Shown here in pieces: positions 5,855 to 6,211 of a DNA stretch of 6,211 bases. How positions within the stretch are numbered: position 1 is the stretch's first letter; each line of letters starts with the position of its first letter. The notes under the pieces are model-generated. The model did no database searches. It was given only the letters and a program-made list of their open reading frames with translations, and was not told where the DNA came from. This DNA is from Desulfobacterales bacterium (GTDB taxonomy: Bacteria > Desulfobacterota > Desulfobacteria > Desulfobacterales > JASFBJ01). The DNA lies in NCBI GenBank assembly GCA_030149585.1, contig JASFBJ010000219.1:1-6211 (forward strand), in the 5' to 3' direction. The translations under genes and the position numbers were made by a program.

Positions 5855-6211
5855 TTATTCAGACGCTGATTTAAAATTCAGGCCATCCCCGTTAGAGTAA
5901 ATTACAGCTTCAACCCGCTTATTTTCTCCGCGCTCGACTTTGATTTTGCCGGAATCCTGATAAAAGGTAATTTTATTTCCGCTGATAAAGTCCTTATCAC
6001 TGATGATTTTTGATCCCGGCCCATTTAAGATCAATATTTTATATCGGGGTTTATATACTGCTAATTCAGTAACTGCAACCCTGTTATCAATTTTAATTTC
6101 AACATTGCCCCTGGCATGAATCTCTTTAATTCTATCTGTTGAAGTTGATTTGCTTTGTTTATTAATATCCTGCAAAAAAACTTTAATTATATTGGCCGAA
6201 ATAATGACATC
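5855..6211 (-). CDS. lptA: LptA-like periplasmic LPS transport protein, C-terminal part (5' end outside window)
   Basis: The frame is open to the window edge: 118 codons are visible, ending in TAA, and no start is seen. A TTG at 6173-6175 lies inside this open frame, so it is unlikely to be the true start. The visible protein looks like the second half of an OstA/LptA domain: a run of short beta-strand repeats with 'ARGNVEIKI', then 'LNGPGSKI', 'ISGNKITFY' and a final 'KRVEAVIY' strand. In the family, LptA forms a periplasmic beta-jellyroll filament that carries lipopolysaccharide from the inner-membrane LptBFGC complex to LptD in the outer membrane. Any signal peptide would lie beyond the edge. 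lptB follows after 47 bases, the usual lptA-lptB pairing, which is the strongest support for LptA rather than LptC. The sequence alone is weakly conserved, as is normal for this family. Confidence 0.85.
   Translation of the reverse strand, partial: DVIISANIIKVFLQDINKQSKSTSTDRIKEIHARGNVEIKIDNRVAVTELAVYKPRYKILILNGPGSKIISDKDFISGNKITFYQDSGKIKVERGENKRVEAVIYSNGDGLNFKSASE

Noticed and set aside
6173..6175. TTG as the start of the lptA-like gene
   Set aside because: The frame continues upstream to the window edge with no stop, and a start here would remove the first half of the domain and any signal peptide.

Overview
The window is one strand-coherent block of eight genes, all read on the minus strand (transcription runs from high to low coordinates). 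In transcription order they are: the 3' part of lptA, cut by the window edge; lptB; rpoN; a long-form hpf; ptsN; rapZ (yvcJ-type); a mannose-family PTS EIIA protein; and gap. Coding density is very high. No gap between genes exceeds about 140 bases, and I see no RNA gene, mobile element, CRISPR array or convincing factor-independent terminator.

The core order lptA-lptB-rpoN-hpf-ptsN-rapZ is the classic proteobacterial rpoN locus. Two details point away from Gammaproteobacteria: the hibernation factor is the long, two-domain form, and a mannose-family EIIA domain follows rapZ where enterobacteria carry npr (an HPr paralogue). With the AT-rich sequence and the protein flavour, this suggests a Gram-negative deltaproteobacterium (Desulfobacterota, perhaps Desulfobacterales). 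That placement is inference from gene order and family resemblance; I cannot name a genus.

Region by region: 5855-6211 and 5085-5807 encode two parts of the lipopolysaccharide transport machine, the periplasmic bridge LptA and the cytoplasmic ATPase LptB. 3650-5083 encodes sigma-54, apparently coupled to lptB through a TAA-A-ATG junction. 3078-3605 encodes the ribosome-dimerising hibernation factor. A 137-base spacer follows, the longest in the window. 1598-2940 carries ptsN and rapZ almost back to back, then 1102-1518 the EIIA protein. These three form a probable phosphorelay and nucleotide-sensing regulatory group rather than a sugar transporter, since no EIIB, EIIC or EIID is visible here. 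33-1037 is glyceraldehyde-3-phosphate dehydrogenase, with the strongest ribosome binding site in the window. It is probably expressed at a different level from the genes before it.

Nothing here is clearly a new system. The points worth a second look are the EIIA in the npr position, a RapZ that lacks most of the basic RNA-binding tail of the E. coli protein, a tiny leader ORF whose stop overlaps the lptB start, a 14-base tandem repeat in front of the EIIA gene, and the hpf-ptsN spacer.
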